DNA of 7,855 nucleotides from an uncultured Bacilli bacterium (GTDB lineage: Bacteria > Bacillota_I > Bacilli_A > RF39 > UBA660), in NCBI GenBank assembly GCA_934086395.1, contig CAKOIE010000042.1, positions 1-7,855 on the forward strand. The letters run 5' to 3'. How positions within the stretch are numbered: position 1 is the first letter of the stretch; every line of letters begins with the position of its first letter. A model generated the notes under the pieces. It saw only the letters and a program-made list of their open reading frames with translations. It was not told the origin of the DNA and ran no database searches. Shown piece by piece: positions 1 through 7,116 of the stretch. Position numbers and translations under genes: made by a program.

Positions 1-63
1 TTGATGAATAATTATAGAAATATGACTGAAGAAATTATTTTAAAAGAGTTAATCTATGATTGA
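1..63 (+). CDS. C-terminal end of an upstream ORF, possibly the relaxosome accessory protein (partial)
   Basis: The frame starting at base 1 is open for 20 codons and ends in TGA at 61-63; the other two forward frames are closed within the first few codons. The visible tail reads roughly LMNNYRNMTEEIILKELIYD. It lies 66 bp before a relaxase gene, where MOBP-type elements usually carry a small relaxosome DNA-binding protein of the MobC kind. That identity rests on position only, because 20 residues are too few to recognise a family. The gene begins outside the window, so its true length is unknown. An internal ATG at 4 could start a tiny ORF instead, but no ribosome binding site can be seen before it. 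Confidence 0.45.
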   Translation: MMNNYRNMTEEIILKELIYD

Positions 64-76
64 TTCTTTCTATAAG

Positions 77-106
77 CGAGCAACGGGCTGGTACTCCCAC
101 CACCCC
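77..106 (+). other. Candidate oriT/nic region with inverted repeat before the relaxase gene
   Basis: A GC-rich island stands out in a very AT-rich background between the upstream ORF and the relaxase. It holds an imperfect inverted repeat: GGGCTGGT (85-92) against ACCACCC (99-105), seven pairs with one bulged C and a 6-nt ACTCCC loop. The GGG can also pair with the CCC at 96-98. MOBP relaxases nick next to such inverted repeats, often close to their own mob genes, so this is a plausible oriT core. The hairpin also ends just before the relaxase ribosome binding site (111-117), so it could restrain relaxase translation, or relaxase could autoregulate by binding here. The exact nic site cannot be assigned. 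Confidence 0.4.
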
Positions 107-129
107 AAAAGAAAGGATAAACCATATAG

Positions 130-1431
130 ATGGCGACAACATCAATTTGGAGTATTAAGAATAATTTAAAGCAGTCTATAAATTATATTATCAATCCTGA
201 AAAAACTACTAATGAACATTATGGTGAAGTTGATTATGATTATTTAGAAGGTAAAAAAGATTATAATTTCAAAAAAGAAAAAGTTTGTTATGTAAGTACA
301 CTAAATTGTGATGAGATTAATCCCTATGATGATATGTGTGATACAAAAGATTATTTTAGAAAGAAGGATGGCATTTTAGCATTTCATGGTTATCAATCAT
401 TTAAAGAAGGAGAAGTTACTCCAGATATTGCTCATGAGATAGGAGTTAAGTTTGTTAGTGAAATGTTTAAGGATTATGAAGTGGTTGTTGCGACACATCA
501 AAATACTAACCATATACACAATCATTTCATAATCAACTCTGTTTCTTGTAAAGATGGTAAGAAGTATAATAACAATAGAACTAATTTAGCAAAGTTAAGA
601 CATATATCCGATTCAATATGTGCTGAATATGGACTATTTGTTTTAGATGAAGATATTAGTTATAAAAGCACCTATAATCATAAAGTTATTAATAATGATT
701 ATTACAAAACACTTAAAGAAGATTTAGATAATTCTATAAGTTATTCAGTAACCTTAAAACAATTATTTGAAAGAATGAGAAATATCGGTTATAAAATTTA
801 TTTTCGTAATGGTGTAATAACTATTTTTAGAGATGGTGAAGATAAGGTTAGAATAGAAAAAGTATTTGGTGAAGAATACTCAAAAGATAGATTAAGTGAA
901 AGAATTTATTCATCAAGACAAATAGTATTTAAACCAATGACACAAAAATCTATTTTTGAAGAATATTGTAAAACTAATAAACCATATAAAGGTATCTATG
1001 GATTATATTTATACTATTGTTATTTATTAGGAGTATTCCCAAAGAAGCACCTTAAACAATATCTTCCTTATTCCATTAGAAAAGAAGTTTACAAATTAGA
1101 GCAAACTTCACAACAAGTTAGATTTATGCACGAGAATAATATTGTAACAAAGGATGATTTAGATAACTTTGCTAAAAGTAATAACAAACAATTAAGTGAG
1201 TTAAAAGGTAAAAGAGAAAATCTTTGGAAAAGATACCACAGAGCAAAAACTGAAAATAAACAAAATAATATACTTGCTGAAATAAATGATATACAACCCA
1301 AAATTAAAGAACTTTATAAGTATGATAAGTATTGTAGGGAAATAGCCAAACGAGCCGAAGGCATACAAAATAATCTTAATAGTTTTGATAAGGATATCCA
1401 AAAAGAAAAAGACAATTATAGGTCTTTGTGA
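130..1431 (+). CDS. MOBP-type relaxase / mobilization nuclease
   Basis: Conjugative relaxase that nicks one strand at oriT and stays covalently attached to the 5' end through a tyrosine, initiating transfer of the element. The 433-aa product starts MATTSIWSIK, the usual opening of Firmicutes IME/ICE relaxases of the Relaxase/Mobilization nuclease family (PF03432). Y19, in the INYIINPEKT segment, is the likely nucleophile. The conserved GYQSFKEGEVTPDIAHEIG motif follows at about residues 86-104. The metal-binding histidine cluster HQNTNHIHNHF (H123, H128, H130, H132) and the INSVSCKDGKKY stretch come next. The C-terminal third is rich in Lys, Glu and Asn and probably forms coiled coil (about 340-430). 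Length is normal, so the gene looks intact. The ATG at 130 follows GAAAGGA (111-117) with a rather long 12-nt spacing. No promoter of its own is visible; it is probably cotranscribed with the upstream ORF. A type IV secretion/VirD4 machinery would be supplied from outside the window. Confidence 0.93.
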   Translation: MATTSIWSIKNNLKQSINYIINPEKTTNEHYGEVDYDYLEGKKDYNFKKEKVCYVSTLNCDEINPYDDMCDTKDYFRKKDGILAFHGYQSFKEGEVTPDIAHEIGVKFVSEMFKDYEVVVATHQNTNHIHNHFIINSVSCKDGKKYNNNRTNLAKLRHISDSICAEYGLFVLDEDISYKSTYNHKVINNDYYKTLKEDLDNSISYSVTLKQLFERMRNIGYKIYFRNGVITIFRDGEDKVRIEKVFGEEYSKDRLSERIYSSRQIVFKPMTQKSIFEEYCKTNKPYKGIYGLYLYYCYLLGVFPKKHLKQYLPYSIRKEVYKLEQTSQQVRFMHENNIVTKDDLDNFAKSNNKQLSELKGKRENLWKRYHRAKTENKQNNILAEINDIQPKIKELYKYDKYCREIAKRAEGIQNNLNSFDKDIQKEKDNYRSL

Positions 1432-1447
1432 CTTAAATTGTCTTTTT
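1406..1447. terminator. Bidirectional intrinsic terminator between relaxase gene and cargo operon
   Basis: A perfect 12-bp inverted repeat, AAAAAGACAATT (1406-1417) and AATTGTCTTTTT (1436-1447), is separated by an 18-nt loop. The T-run on each strand comes from the A/T end of the stem, extended on the minus strand by the A-rich bases at 1401-1405. The relaxase stop codon (1429-1431) lies in the loop, and the stop of the leftward operon (1446-1448) overlaps the right arm, so one element serves both converging units. The stem is AT-rich with only two G/C pairs and the loop is long, so efficiency may be modest. Confidence 0.65.
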
Positions 1448-2111
1448 ATATGTGGAAATTTATATCTGATGCTTGTTTTTTTACCCATTTTTCTATTATT
1501 AGCATCAAATTATTAATTTTTAAATATAATGATTGTTCATTTTCAATTTCATTAAAAATTACTAAATCTTCATAATCAGTATCGTAACCAGCAAAATTTA
1601 ATATCTTGCAATCATTTTTTATTTTATCTAAATTATATATTCTATTATTATCTAGAGGCTTTAAAAATTTTGATGCATCCTTGATTTCCTGAGGCATCCA
1701 TGGTGAATTAAAATATTTAATAAAATCTCTATAAAAGAAAAAGAACGATTTAAAGTTTATATAAACTTTGTTATCTGCTAAATTTTTATTGTCTTGATTA
1801 GAACGAAAATCTATAATTTTAAAACCATTTTTTTGAATTTTTTTATTTGAATATATATATGACTCTAAAATTATTGTTTTTTTCTGTAAAAATTCAACAT
1901 ACCCTATAACTACATTTAATGTTTTATCATTTAATTTACTACCTGCTTGATATCTATCAAATAAAACAATAGCTATCATTAATGTAATATAGGATATAAT
2001 TGTTTGACTTAATGTAAGTATCAACACAATATTTTCATCTTTAAATATGAAATACGATGACAATATAAGTATCAATCCAATTAATGTAATTAAAAAATGT
2101 CTTACTTTCAT
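1446..2111 (-). CDS. Unrecognised membrane protein with two N-terminal transmembrane helices
   Basis: I do not recognise this 221-aa family. Two hydrophobic helices are clear: about residues 5-23 (HFLITLIGLILILSSYFIF) and 28-51 (IVLILTLSQTIISYITLMIA, then IVLF), joined by the short polar turn KDEN. The basic N-terminus (MKVRH) and the DRYQAGSK sequence after helix 2 predict both ends in the cytosol, leaving a soluble domain of about 170 residues inside the cell. That domain has aromatic stretches (FKSFFFFYRDFIKYF near 118-132) and an acidic C-terminal part. It is the last gene of the leftward operon, 19 bp after the DUF5680 gene, with only a weak ribosome site (ATAGGT, about 8-10 nt before the ATG). 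Small two-TM proteins with a cytosolic domain occur as membrane effectors in several phage-defence operons, but no signature here proves that role. It could equally be a housekeeping membrane protein. Confidence 0.8.
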   Translation of the reverse strand: MKVRHFLITLIGLILILSSYFIFKDENIVLILTLSQTIISYITLMIAIVLFDRYQAGSKLNDKTLNVVIGYVEFLQKKTIILESYIYSNKKIQKNGFKIIDFRSNQDNKNLADNKVYINFKSFFFFYRDFIKYFNSPWMPQEIKDASKFLKPLDNNRIYNLDKIKNDCKILNFAGYDTDYEDLVIFNEIENEQSLYLKINNLMLIIEKWVKKQASDINFHI

Positions 2112-2130
2112 AATTACGACCTATAAAAAG

Positions 2131-2601
2131 TTATCTTTTAATAACTCCACCATGACATTTTAATACATAAACTTTTTTATCGTTTTTGTATATCGTTTCT
2201 TCACCTTCAAAATATTCTAAATCTCCATCAACTTTAAAACTATATTTATATTCACCATTTACATATTCTTTTGGACCTCTTACAGGAATTGTTTCATCAC
2301 TTCCAACTTGCATAAGAGCAGGTCTTAATGCTTTATCAACTGCTTCTTCACTTAAAGTTTGGTCTAATGTAACTCCATAATAATTCATTCCCCAAATTGG
2401 TGTATCATTTTCTTCGTAAACTACTTCTTCACCCATAAAATTAGTTCCACCGAAATAAGTATCATGATAAATCATATTGTTAGAACTATATTCATAGTCA
2501 TGTGATCCATTTCTAGATGATTTTTGTTTTTTTATGTTTTCATTTGCATAAGTTTGTTTTTTTGCTTTCATTAAAAAACTATATAACTTTTCTTGATTCA
2601 T
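2131..2601 (-). CDS. Stand-alone DUF5680-like domain protein
   Basis: The 156-aa product resembles the DUF5680 domain, which is best known as the C-terminal half of some XRE-family regulators in Firmicutes. Recognisable blocks in order are LYSFLMKAKKQTYA (6-19), SSRNGSHDYEY (28-38), YHDTYFGG (45-52), FMGEEVVY (55-62), PIWGMNYYG (68-76), PVRGPKEY (106-113), DGDLEYFEGEETIY (125-138) and a final HGG (150-152). No helix-turn-helix precedes it, so here the domain stands alone. Its biochemical role is unknown; the conserved aromatic and acidic residues suggest a ligand- or nucleotide-binding fold, but that is a guess. It is the third gene of the leftward operon, starts 20 bp after the Nudix gene stop, and has a good ribosome site (AAAGAAAGGA) 8 nt before its ATG. 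Family assignment is from memory of the motif pattern. Confidence 0.75.
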   Translation of the reverse strand: MNQEKLYSFLMKAKKQTYANENIKKQKSSRNGSHDYEYSSNNMIYHDTYFGGTNFMGEEVVYEENDTPIWGMNYYGVTLDQTLSEEAVDKALRPALMQVGSDETIPVRGPKEYVNGEYKYSFKVDGDLEYFEGEETIYKNDKKVYVLKCHGGVIKR

Positions 2602-2621
2602 ATTTATTTTCCTTTCTTTAC

Positions 2622-3416
2622 CTATATGTTTCTTATTTTATAATCTAACACTTTACATTTATCGTCTAATAAGAATTTACCTTCAAATATATTATCTTTA
2701 AACAAATATGGAGTAAACTTTTGATTTTGATCGAATTGAGTAATATTATGTAAATCTTCTAATCTAATCCATTCTAAAGTACCTTCTTCAGAAACAGTTA
2801 AATCTCCTTTAAAATCTTCAGCAGTATAAACAAATATAATTCCCTCAACTGAATCTTTCCAGTAAGAAATGCCTTGAAGTCTTGGATTAATTAAAGTAAG
2901 TCCCGTTTCTTCGTAATACTCCCTAATTATACAATCTAAAGGACTTTCACCAGTTTCAAACTTACCACCAGGAGGAGCATATACATTTCCCCATTTTTTA
3001 GCAAATTTAATCATTAATACTTTATTATCTTTTTTTAAATAGCAAGCAGTAGCATTATAATGAAGTATTCTGTGTTTCTTAATTGTGAAAACAACACAAC
3101 CATTTTCTTCAGATTCTTCTTTTGTGTAATAACCACCATCGTAAGTGTCTTGTACAACAGCCTCGACACTATCATATCTATTCTTAAAATCATCATCAAA
3201 ATATTTTGAATAACAATCATACCAATTATCAAAAACTTCTATACTATTAACATCTACTACAAATTCTTCATCTAAATTAGGTAATTTTAAAAATCTAATT
3301 GTATCACCAATTCTAACTTGCTTTCTTTTATCATCATTTAAACGATATTCCCTCTTTTTCTTTCCAGATTTTAAGTTATTAAAATCTGATTCAAATAATT
3401 TCATTATATGTTCCAT
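2622..3416 (-). CDS. ASCH-Nudix fusion hydrolase
   Basis: A 264-aa two-domain protein. Residues about 5-116 look like an ASCH domain: the N-terminal KSGKKKREYRL (16-26, keeping the G-K-x-E-x-R pattern with E23 and R25) and the VRIGDTIRF strand (34-42). ASCH domains bind RNA or modified nucleosides, and one group (YqfB) hydrolyses N4-acetylcytidine. Residues about 117-240 are a Nudix hydrolase. The Nudix box GX5EX7REUXEEXGU is intact at 151-173 (G151, E157, R165, E166, E169, E170, G172), with Y167 at the usual hydrophobic position. Around it are APPGGKFETGES and the downstream GISYWKD and EGTLEW segments, which resemble the MutT/MutX 8-oxo-dGTP diphosphatase group. The likely reaction is hydrolysis of a nucleoside diphosphate derivative; the substrate is not readable. 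The start at 3416 follows GGGGGA with 9-nt spacing; the in-frame ATG at codon 5 would be too far from that site. Second gene of the leftward operon. Confidence 0.88.
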   Translation of the reverse strand: MEHIMKLFESDFNNLKSGKKKREYRLNDDKRKQVRIGDTIRFLKLPNLDEEFVVDVNSIEVFDNWYDCYSKYFDDDFKNRYDSVEAVVQDTYDGGYYTKEESEENGCVVFTIKKHRILHYNATACYLKKDNKVLMIKFAKKWGNVYAPPGGKFETGESPLDCIIREYYEETGLTLINPRLQGISYWKDSVEGIIFVYTAEDFKGDLTVSEEGTLEWIRLEDLHNITQFDQNQKFTPYLFKDNIFEGKFLLDDKCKVLDYKIRNI

Positions 3417-3442
3417 ATACTATTTCCCCCAAAAAATACATA

Positions 3443-4057
3443 TTATTGCAAAATATTTTTCTTAACTAAATCTAATTTGGTTTTATCATCAAGTAGTACT
3501 ATACTATCAACAACTTTTATGCCATTTATTTCTTTGTCTAAAGGATATTTATTTAAGCTTAATATTTCTTGCTCATAAACTTTTTGATTTAATAGTTTAT
3601 CAACATCGTCTATATTATTTGCAATATAACTTTCTAGATAATATAATGTATATACATTCTTAGATTTTGAATACTTAAGTTCATAATGTGAATCCAATTT
3701 ATCGCTTATTTTTGTTCCACTAACTCCAAATGTTTTATTAAATTCATCTATAAGAACTTGTTTTCTTGTATTTTCATCAAAACCTCTTTTAGCTACATAT
3801 TCAGTATTATACACATTATTATATATTTCGATTAAATCTTTATAAGTTATATTCTTATTTTCAATTTCATAAGAGTCAATTGTAAATTTATTTACCTGTT
3901 GAAAAAACGGATATAATACATTCCAAGTATTAGGATTTATATTATATAAAAGAAGACCATTCTTAGTATAAGTATATAAATCAGTTGCACTATCCAATCG
4001 TGTAGGAATCATTTCTAAAGGTACTTTCTCATTTAACATATTTTTTGTAATAATCAT
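3443..4057 (-). CDS. Unrecognised soluble protein, first gene of the leftward operon
   Basis: I do not recognise this family. The 204-aa product has no signal peptide, no membrane segment and no cysteine, and is rich in Asn, Asp, Lys and Tyr. It looks like a mixed alpha/beta protein with a Tyr/Leu-rich helix near LYYLESYIANNIDD, ending in KLDLVKKNILQ. The frame is open back to a TTG at 4073-4075 and an ATG at 4070-4072, but neither has a ribosome site. The ATG at 4055-4057 is preceded by GAGGAA with 7 nt between AGGAA and the start, and lies about 33 nt after the predicted transcription start, so I place the start there. The next gene starts 26 bp downstream, which supports cotranscription. 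As the first gene of an operon divergent from a STAND NTPase it could be a partner or regulator, but no motif supports a specific function. Confidence 0.78.
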   Translation of the reverse strand: MIITKNMLNEKVPLEMIPTRLDSATDLYTYTKNGLLLYNINPNTWNVLYPFFQQVNKFTIDSYEIENKNITYKDLIEIYNNVYNTEYVAKRGFDENTRKQVLIDEFNKTFGVSGTKISDKLDSHYELKYSKSKNVYTLYYLESYIANNIDDVDKLLNQKVYEQEILSLNKYPLDKEINGIKVVDSIVLLDDKTKLDLVKKNILQ

Positions 4058-4096
4058 ACTTCTGTTCCTCATCAATAAAGTTTTAAATCTATAAAA

Positions 4097-4125
4097 ATTA
4101 TATTATAAAGTTGGTAATTATTCAA
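4097..4125 (-). promoter_or_regulatory. Sigma-A promoter of the leftward four-gene operon
   Basis: On the minus strand, TTGAAT (4120-4125) and a perfect TATAAT (4097-4102) are separated by 17 bp. A second, overlapping TATAAT lies 5 bp upstream, but its spacing to the -35 is too short (12 bp). Transcription would start near 4090, about 33 nt before the preferred start codon of the first gene. Confidence 0.65.
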
Positions 4126-4143
4126 GATTTTGTCCTACATTTA

Positions 4144-4172
4144 TTTAAAAAGGAAATTATTTAAGGTATAAT
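4144..4172 (+). promoter_or_regulatory. Promoter of the STAND NTPase gene
   Basis: A perfect TATAAT -10 box (4167-4172) is preceded at 17 bp by a weak -35 match, TTTAAA (4144-4149). Transcription would start near 4179, giving a leader of about 43 nt before the ATG at 4222. The ribosome binding site AGAGGTGAT (4208-4216) sits 5 nt before that ATG and is strong. The two divergent start points are only about 90 bp apart, so a regulator bound between them could act on both units. I see no clear palindromic operator there. Confidence 0.55.
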
Positions 4173-4221
4173 ATATTTATATATTAACTTTGAGCAATTT
4201 AAATTTTAGAGGTGATAATAA

Positions 4222-7077
4222 ATGAAAAAAGCAATGAATGAAGAAACATTAAAAAATCAAATAATAATTCCTTTTCTAAATGATTTAGGTTTTAATAGTT
4301 CTTTATTATCTTTTGAAGAAAATTTTACTATAAAACTAGGAAAAAATACAGTTAAAAAGAAAGATTATATTTCAGGTAGATTAGACATTTTAGTTAAACT
4401 TAATAATGAACCGTTTATGTTATGGGAATTAAAGAAAGAAAAAATAAAGATTGCAGACGAGGAAATAAGTCAAGCAATTTCTTATTCACGATTAACTGAA
4501 CCGATGACACCATTTACTATTGTTTCAAATGGTGAACAAACACACATATTTAACACTTTTACTAAGCAAAATATTGAAAAAGATATGATATCAACTGATT
4601 TATCAAAACCAAATTTTCAAGATACTATTAAATTAAGAATTGAAGCATTATCAGATATAATATGTTATTCTGGCGATAATTTAAAAAAGTTTATAAATAG
4701 AATAAACAATAGAGAACTTTTAAGATTGTATGGTAATAAATATATCAAAGAATTATATGTAGAAAGAAAAGATATACATAAAAAATTTGATAATTTTGTT
4801 AATAGTGATAAAAAATTATTTTTTATTACAGGAACTTCTGGAATTGGTAAAACAAATACGTTATGCAATTTAGTAGAAAACTATATGAATGATAACTTAA
4901 TATTATTTTATAATTCTTGCTTTATTGAAACTTCTATAATTGATCAAATAATGGATGATTTTAATTTTGGGTTTAATGAACAATTATATAATAAACAATT
5001 ATTTGATAGGATAAACTTATTATCAAAAAAAGAAAATAAATATTTTATTATATGTATTGATGCAATAGATGAGTTAGCTGTACAAAATCCTACTATTAGT
5101 GTAGATAAGCTTCTTAATATAGCATTAGAATATTCCAATATTAAAATATGCATTTCTTGTAAAGATAGTTTTATTAAAGATTATGAAGAAATAAATGGCA
5201 TTTCTTCAGTTTTGAAAAGCATTTCTAGAGAAAATATAAAACTATTAAAGTTTAATGAAGATGAGGAAAATGAAGTTATCAATAAATATAAAAATTATTT
5301 TCAAGTAGAAATAACCGAAAAAAACGTAGATAAGTTGAAAAAATTATCATATGATGGGTTTCTCTTTAGGATTATTTTTGAATCATTTAAAGGAAAAATA
5401 ATAAATAAAGAAATTGACAATATTTCAGTTATAGAAAAATACATTGATGCAATATCAAAAAACCATAATATAAACAAAAAAGACTTACTACATACACTCG
5501 AAATAATCGGTGAAGTATTTGTATTATCAAAAGATGATATATATAGACAACTGATTGATGAATTAACAATTGAAAGTATGTTGAAAGCGCGTAATTGTAA
5601 AATATCAGTTGAAACTCTAGCAAAAATTAATATACTACAGCTTTATCATAGCGATGAAATTAATTATGTAGATTTTAATTTTAAAGCATTATCTTATTAT
5701 GTTATTACTATTTTATATGCCAAACTAAATATTAAAAAAGGCAAAGAATTTATAAATATATTGTTTGAATTAAATAATAATAGAAGGTGTAAAGAAGCAT
5801 TATCATGGTATAGTAATAATATTAAAAATTTTCAATACCGAGATATTTATAAATTTAAAGAACAATATGGCAAAAAACTTATTTTTGAATATAGGGACAT
5901 TGTCAATAAAAACTTTCCAAGTATTAGAGATAAATTTGAACTAAATACAGATATTAATAATATAGGTATTGCAATAGATAATAGTGACATAGATTGTGCA
6001 GTATATACATTTAGTTTTTATATAAAAAGCAATTTCGATGACGATGTTAGATTAATTGATTTTAGAGAGAAAAATATTCTTGATAATTATAAAATTAAAA
6101 CAATACATTCTTCTATGGTTGGAATTGATATTAATCACATTATTAAGAGCAAGTTAAAAGATATTACTCAATCAAGAAGGCTTGATGAAAGTTACTGTAA
6201 GAATTTAAATACTGAATATATTTTATCTTATACTTTTAAATATGGTAAATATTATGGGTTAAATTATAAATATGAGCGTCCAAACTTTATTCCTAACTTT
6301 AACGAGTTAACTCCACTAGATTTATTTGAATTAAGAAGGCAAATATTAATGTTTAATATTAAAAATCTTAAACAAATGAATATTATAGAACAAGAATTAA
6401 GTACTGAGGAATTATATATTAAACAAATATCAGGTGATATAACAATACCAGAATGCAATTATATTTATAGTGGAATGTCAAAATTACCAATATATAGTTT
6501 TGCCAATATTATTAATGATTATATTGCGATTTATTCTGAAAATGTAATATCAAAACCACATGTAATATTGCCTTCTAATGTAAATAAACCAATTAATGCT
6601 TCTTATATCACAGATATCATCATTGGTAGTTTTACTAAAGACGAACTTAAAAATTATTTAAGTGATGTACTTTCAAAATATATTGATGAATATATTATTT
6701 TAGTTGAAAATAATTTTCCAACATTAAAACATAAAATGAGATTTTATAATTTATTTAAAAATGGTGTTTCACTTACATTGTTTATCTATAAAAAAGAAAA
6801 ACCTTTTTTAGGTAGTTATTCAGAAAACATATGGTATTGTTATAATGATGATGGATTAAGAGATGTAAATATTATAATTTGTGATGAAAAAGATATTCCT
6901 AAAGAACCAAATAAGAGATGGTTACGACATGGTGGAATTAGTAATTTGTTTTTTAATGAACCAATAAATAAGCCACAATATCAATACCAAGTATTATCAA
7001 ATTTAATATATGAATTACTGGATGATGATTTAAAAGACATCATCGATAATGAAGATTTTAATTTTTTTGATAATTAA
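4222..7077 (+). CDS. PD-(D/E)XK nuclease - STAND NTPase fusion, putative Avs-like antiphage protein
   Basis: A 951-aa multidomain protein. Residues about 5-125 resemble the type I restriction R-subunit N-terminal domain (HSDR_N), a PD-(D/E)XK nuclease: helix with E7/E8, D55 in SGRLDILV, E69-L70-K71 in LWELKKE, and the Q84/Y88 motif in SQAISYSRL. Residues about 190-400 form a P-loop NTPase: Walker A GTSGIGKT (204-211), Walker B IICIDAIDEL (D280, with D283/E284), and a sensor-like strand IKICISCKD (307-315) where STAND/NACHT ATPases usually have S/C-R; here it is C-K. The KLLKFNEDEENEVINKYKNYF stretch that follows fits the next STAND subdomain. Residues about 400-951 are mostly helical, then mixed, with no domain I can name; by analogy they would sense a ligand. 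There are no DEAD-box helicase motifs, so this is not an HsdR subunit. In known Avs proteins, phage-protein binding triggers NTP-dependent oligomerisation and nuclease activation. Transcribed alone, divergent from the four-gene operon; intact. Confidence 0.85.
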   Translation: MKKAMNEETLKNQIIIPFLNDLGFNSSLLSFEENFTIKLGKNTVKKKDYISGRLDILVKLNNEPFMLWELKKEKIKIADEEISQAISYSRLTEPMTPFTIVSNGEQTHIFNTFTKQNIEKDMISTDLSKPNFQDTIKLRIEALSDIICYSGDNLKKFINRINNRELLRLYGNKYIKELYVERKDIHKKFDNFVNSDKKLFFITGTSGIGKTNTLCNLVENYMNDNLILFYNSCFIETSIIDQIMDDFNFGFNEQLYNKQLFDRINLLSKKENKYFIICIDAIDELAVQNPTISVDKLLNIALEYSNIKICISCKDSFIKDYEEINGISSVLKSISRENIKLLKFNEDEENEVINKYKNYFQVEITEKNVDKLKKLSYDGFLFRIIFESFKGKIINKEIDNISVIEKYIDAISKNHNINKKDLLHTLEIIGEVFVLSKDDIYRQLIDELTIESMLKARNCKISVETLAKINILQLYHSDEINYVDFNFKALSYYVITILYAKLNIKKGKEFINILFELNNNRRCKEALSWYSNNIKNFQYRDIYKFKEQYGKKLIFEYRDIVNKNFPSIRDKFELNTDINNIGIAIDNSDIDCAVYTFSFYIKSNFDDDVRLIDFREKNILDNYKIKTIHSSMVGIDINHIIKSKLKDITQSRRLDESYCKNLNTEYILSYTFKYGKYYGLNYKYERPNFIPNFNELTPLDLFELRRQILMFNIKNLKQMNIIEQELSTEELYIKQISGDITIPECNYIYSGMSKLPIYSFANIINDYIAIYSENVISKPHVILPSNVNKPINASYITDIIIGSFTKDELKNYLSDVLSKYIDEYIILVENNFPTLKHKMRFYNLFKNGVSLTLFIYKKEKPFLGSYSENIWYCYNDDGLRDVNIIICDEKDIPKEPNKRWLRHGGISNLFFNEPINKPQYQYQVLSNLIYELLDDDLKDIIDNEDFNFFDN

Positions 7078-7080
7078 AAC

Positions 7081-7108
7081 TTGAGATATCAAAAAAATAT
7101 GCTATAAT
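7081..7108 (+). promoter_or_regulatory. Extended -10 sigma-A promoter of the recombination control region
   Basis: TTGAGA (7081-7086), a 16-bp spacer, and TATAAT (7103-7108) preceded by TG one base upstream (7100-7101), giving the extended -10 form TGnTATAAT. This is the strongest promoter seen in the window. Its -35 starts only three bases after the stop codon of the 951-aa gene. Transcription should start near 7115 and enter the structured leader and the recombinase operon. Confidence 0.68.
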
Positions 7109-7116
7109 TTATTTAG

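Noticed and set aside
1201..1488. Minus-strand open frame inside the relaxase gene with hydrophobic residues
   Set aside because: It is antisense to the Lys/Asn-rich relaxase C-terminus. Antisense translation of AAA/AAT-rich coding sequence gives Phe/Ile/Leu-rich false membrane proteins.
1446..2111. Assignment of the two-TM protein to the AbiC-type phage abortive infection family
   Set aside because: The general plan is similar, but I could not find that family's characteristic motifs in the sequence.
4222..4600. Reading the large protein as a type I restriction HsdR subunit
   Set aside because: Only the N-terminal nuclease domain matches. No SF2 helicase motifs are present and no HsdM or HsdS gene lies nearby; the NTPase is of the STAND kind.
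7021..7079. Hairpins GATGATG/CATCATC and TTTTAATT/AATTAAAA at the end of the 951-aa gene as a terminator
   Set aside because: The first is inside the coding sequence with no T-run, and the second is all A/T pairs. Neither makes a convincing intrinsic terminator.
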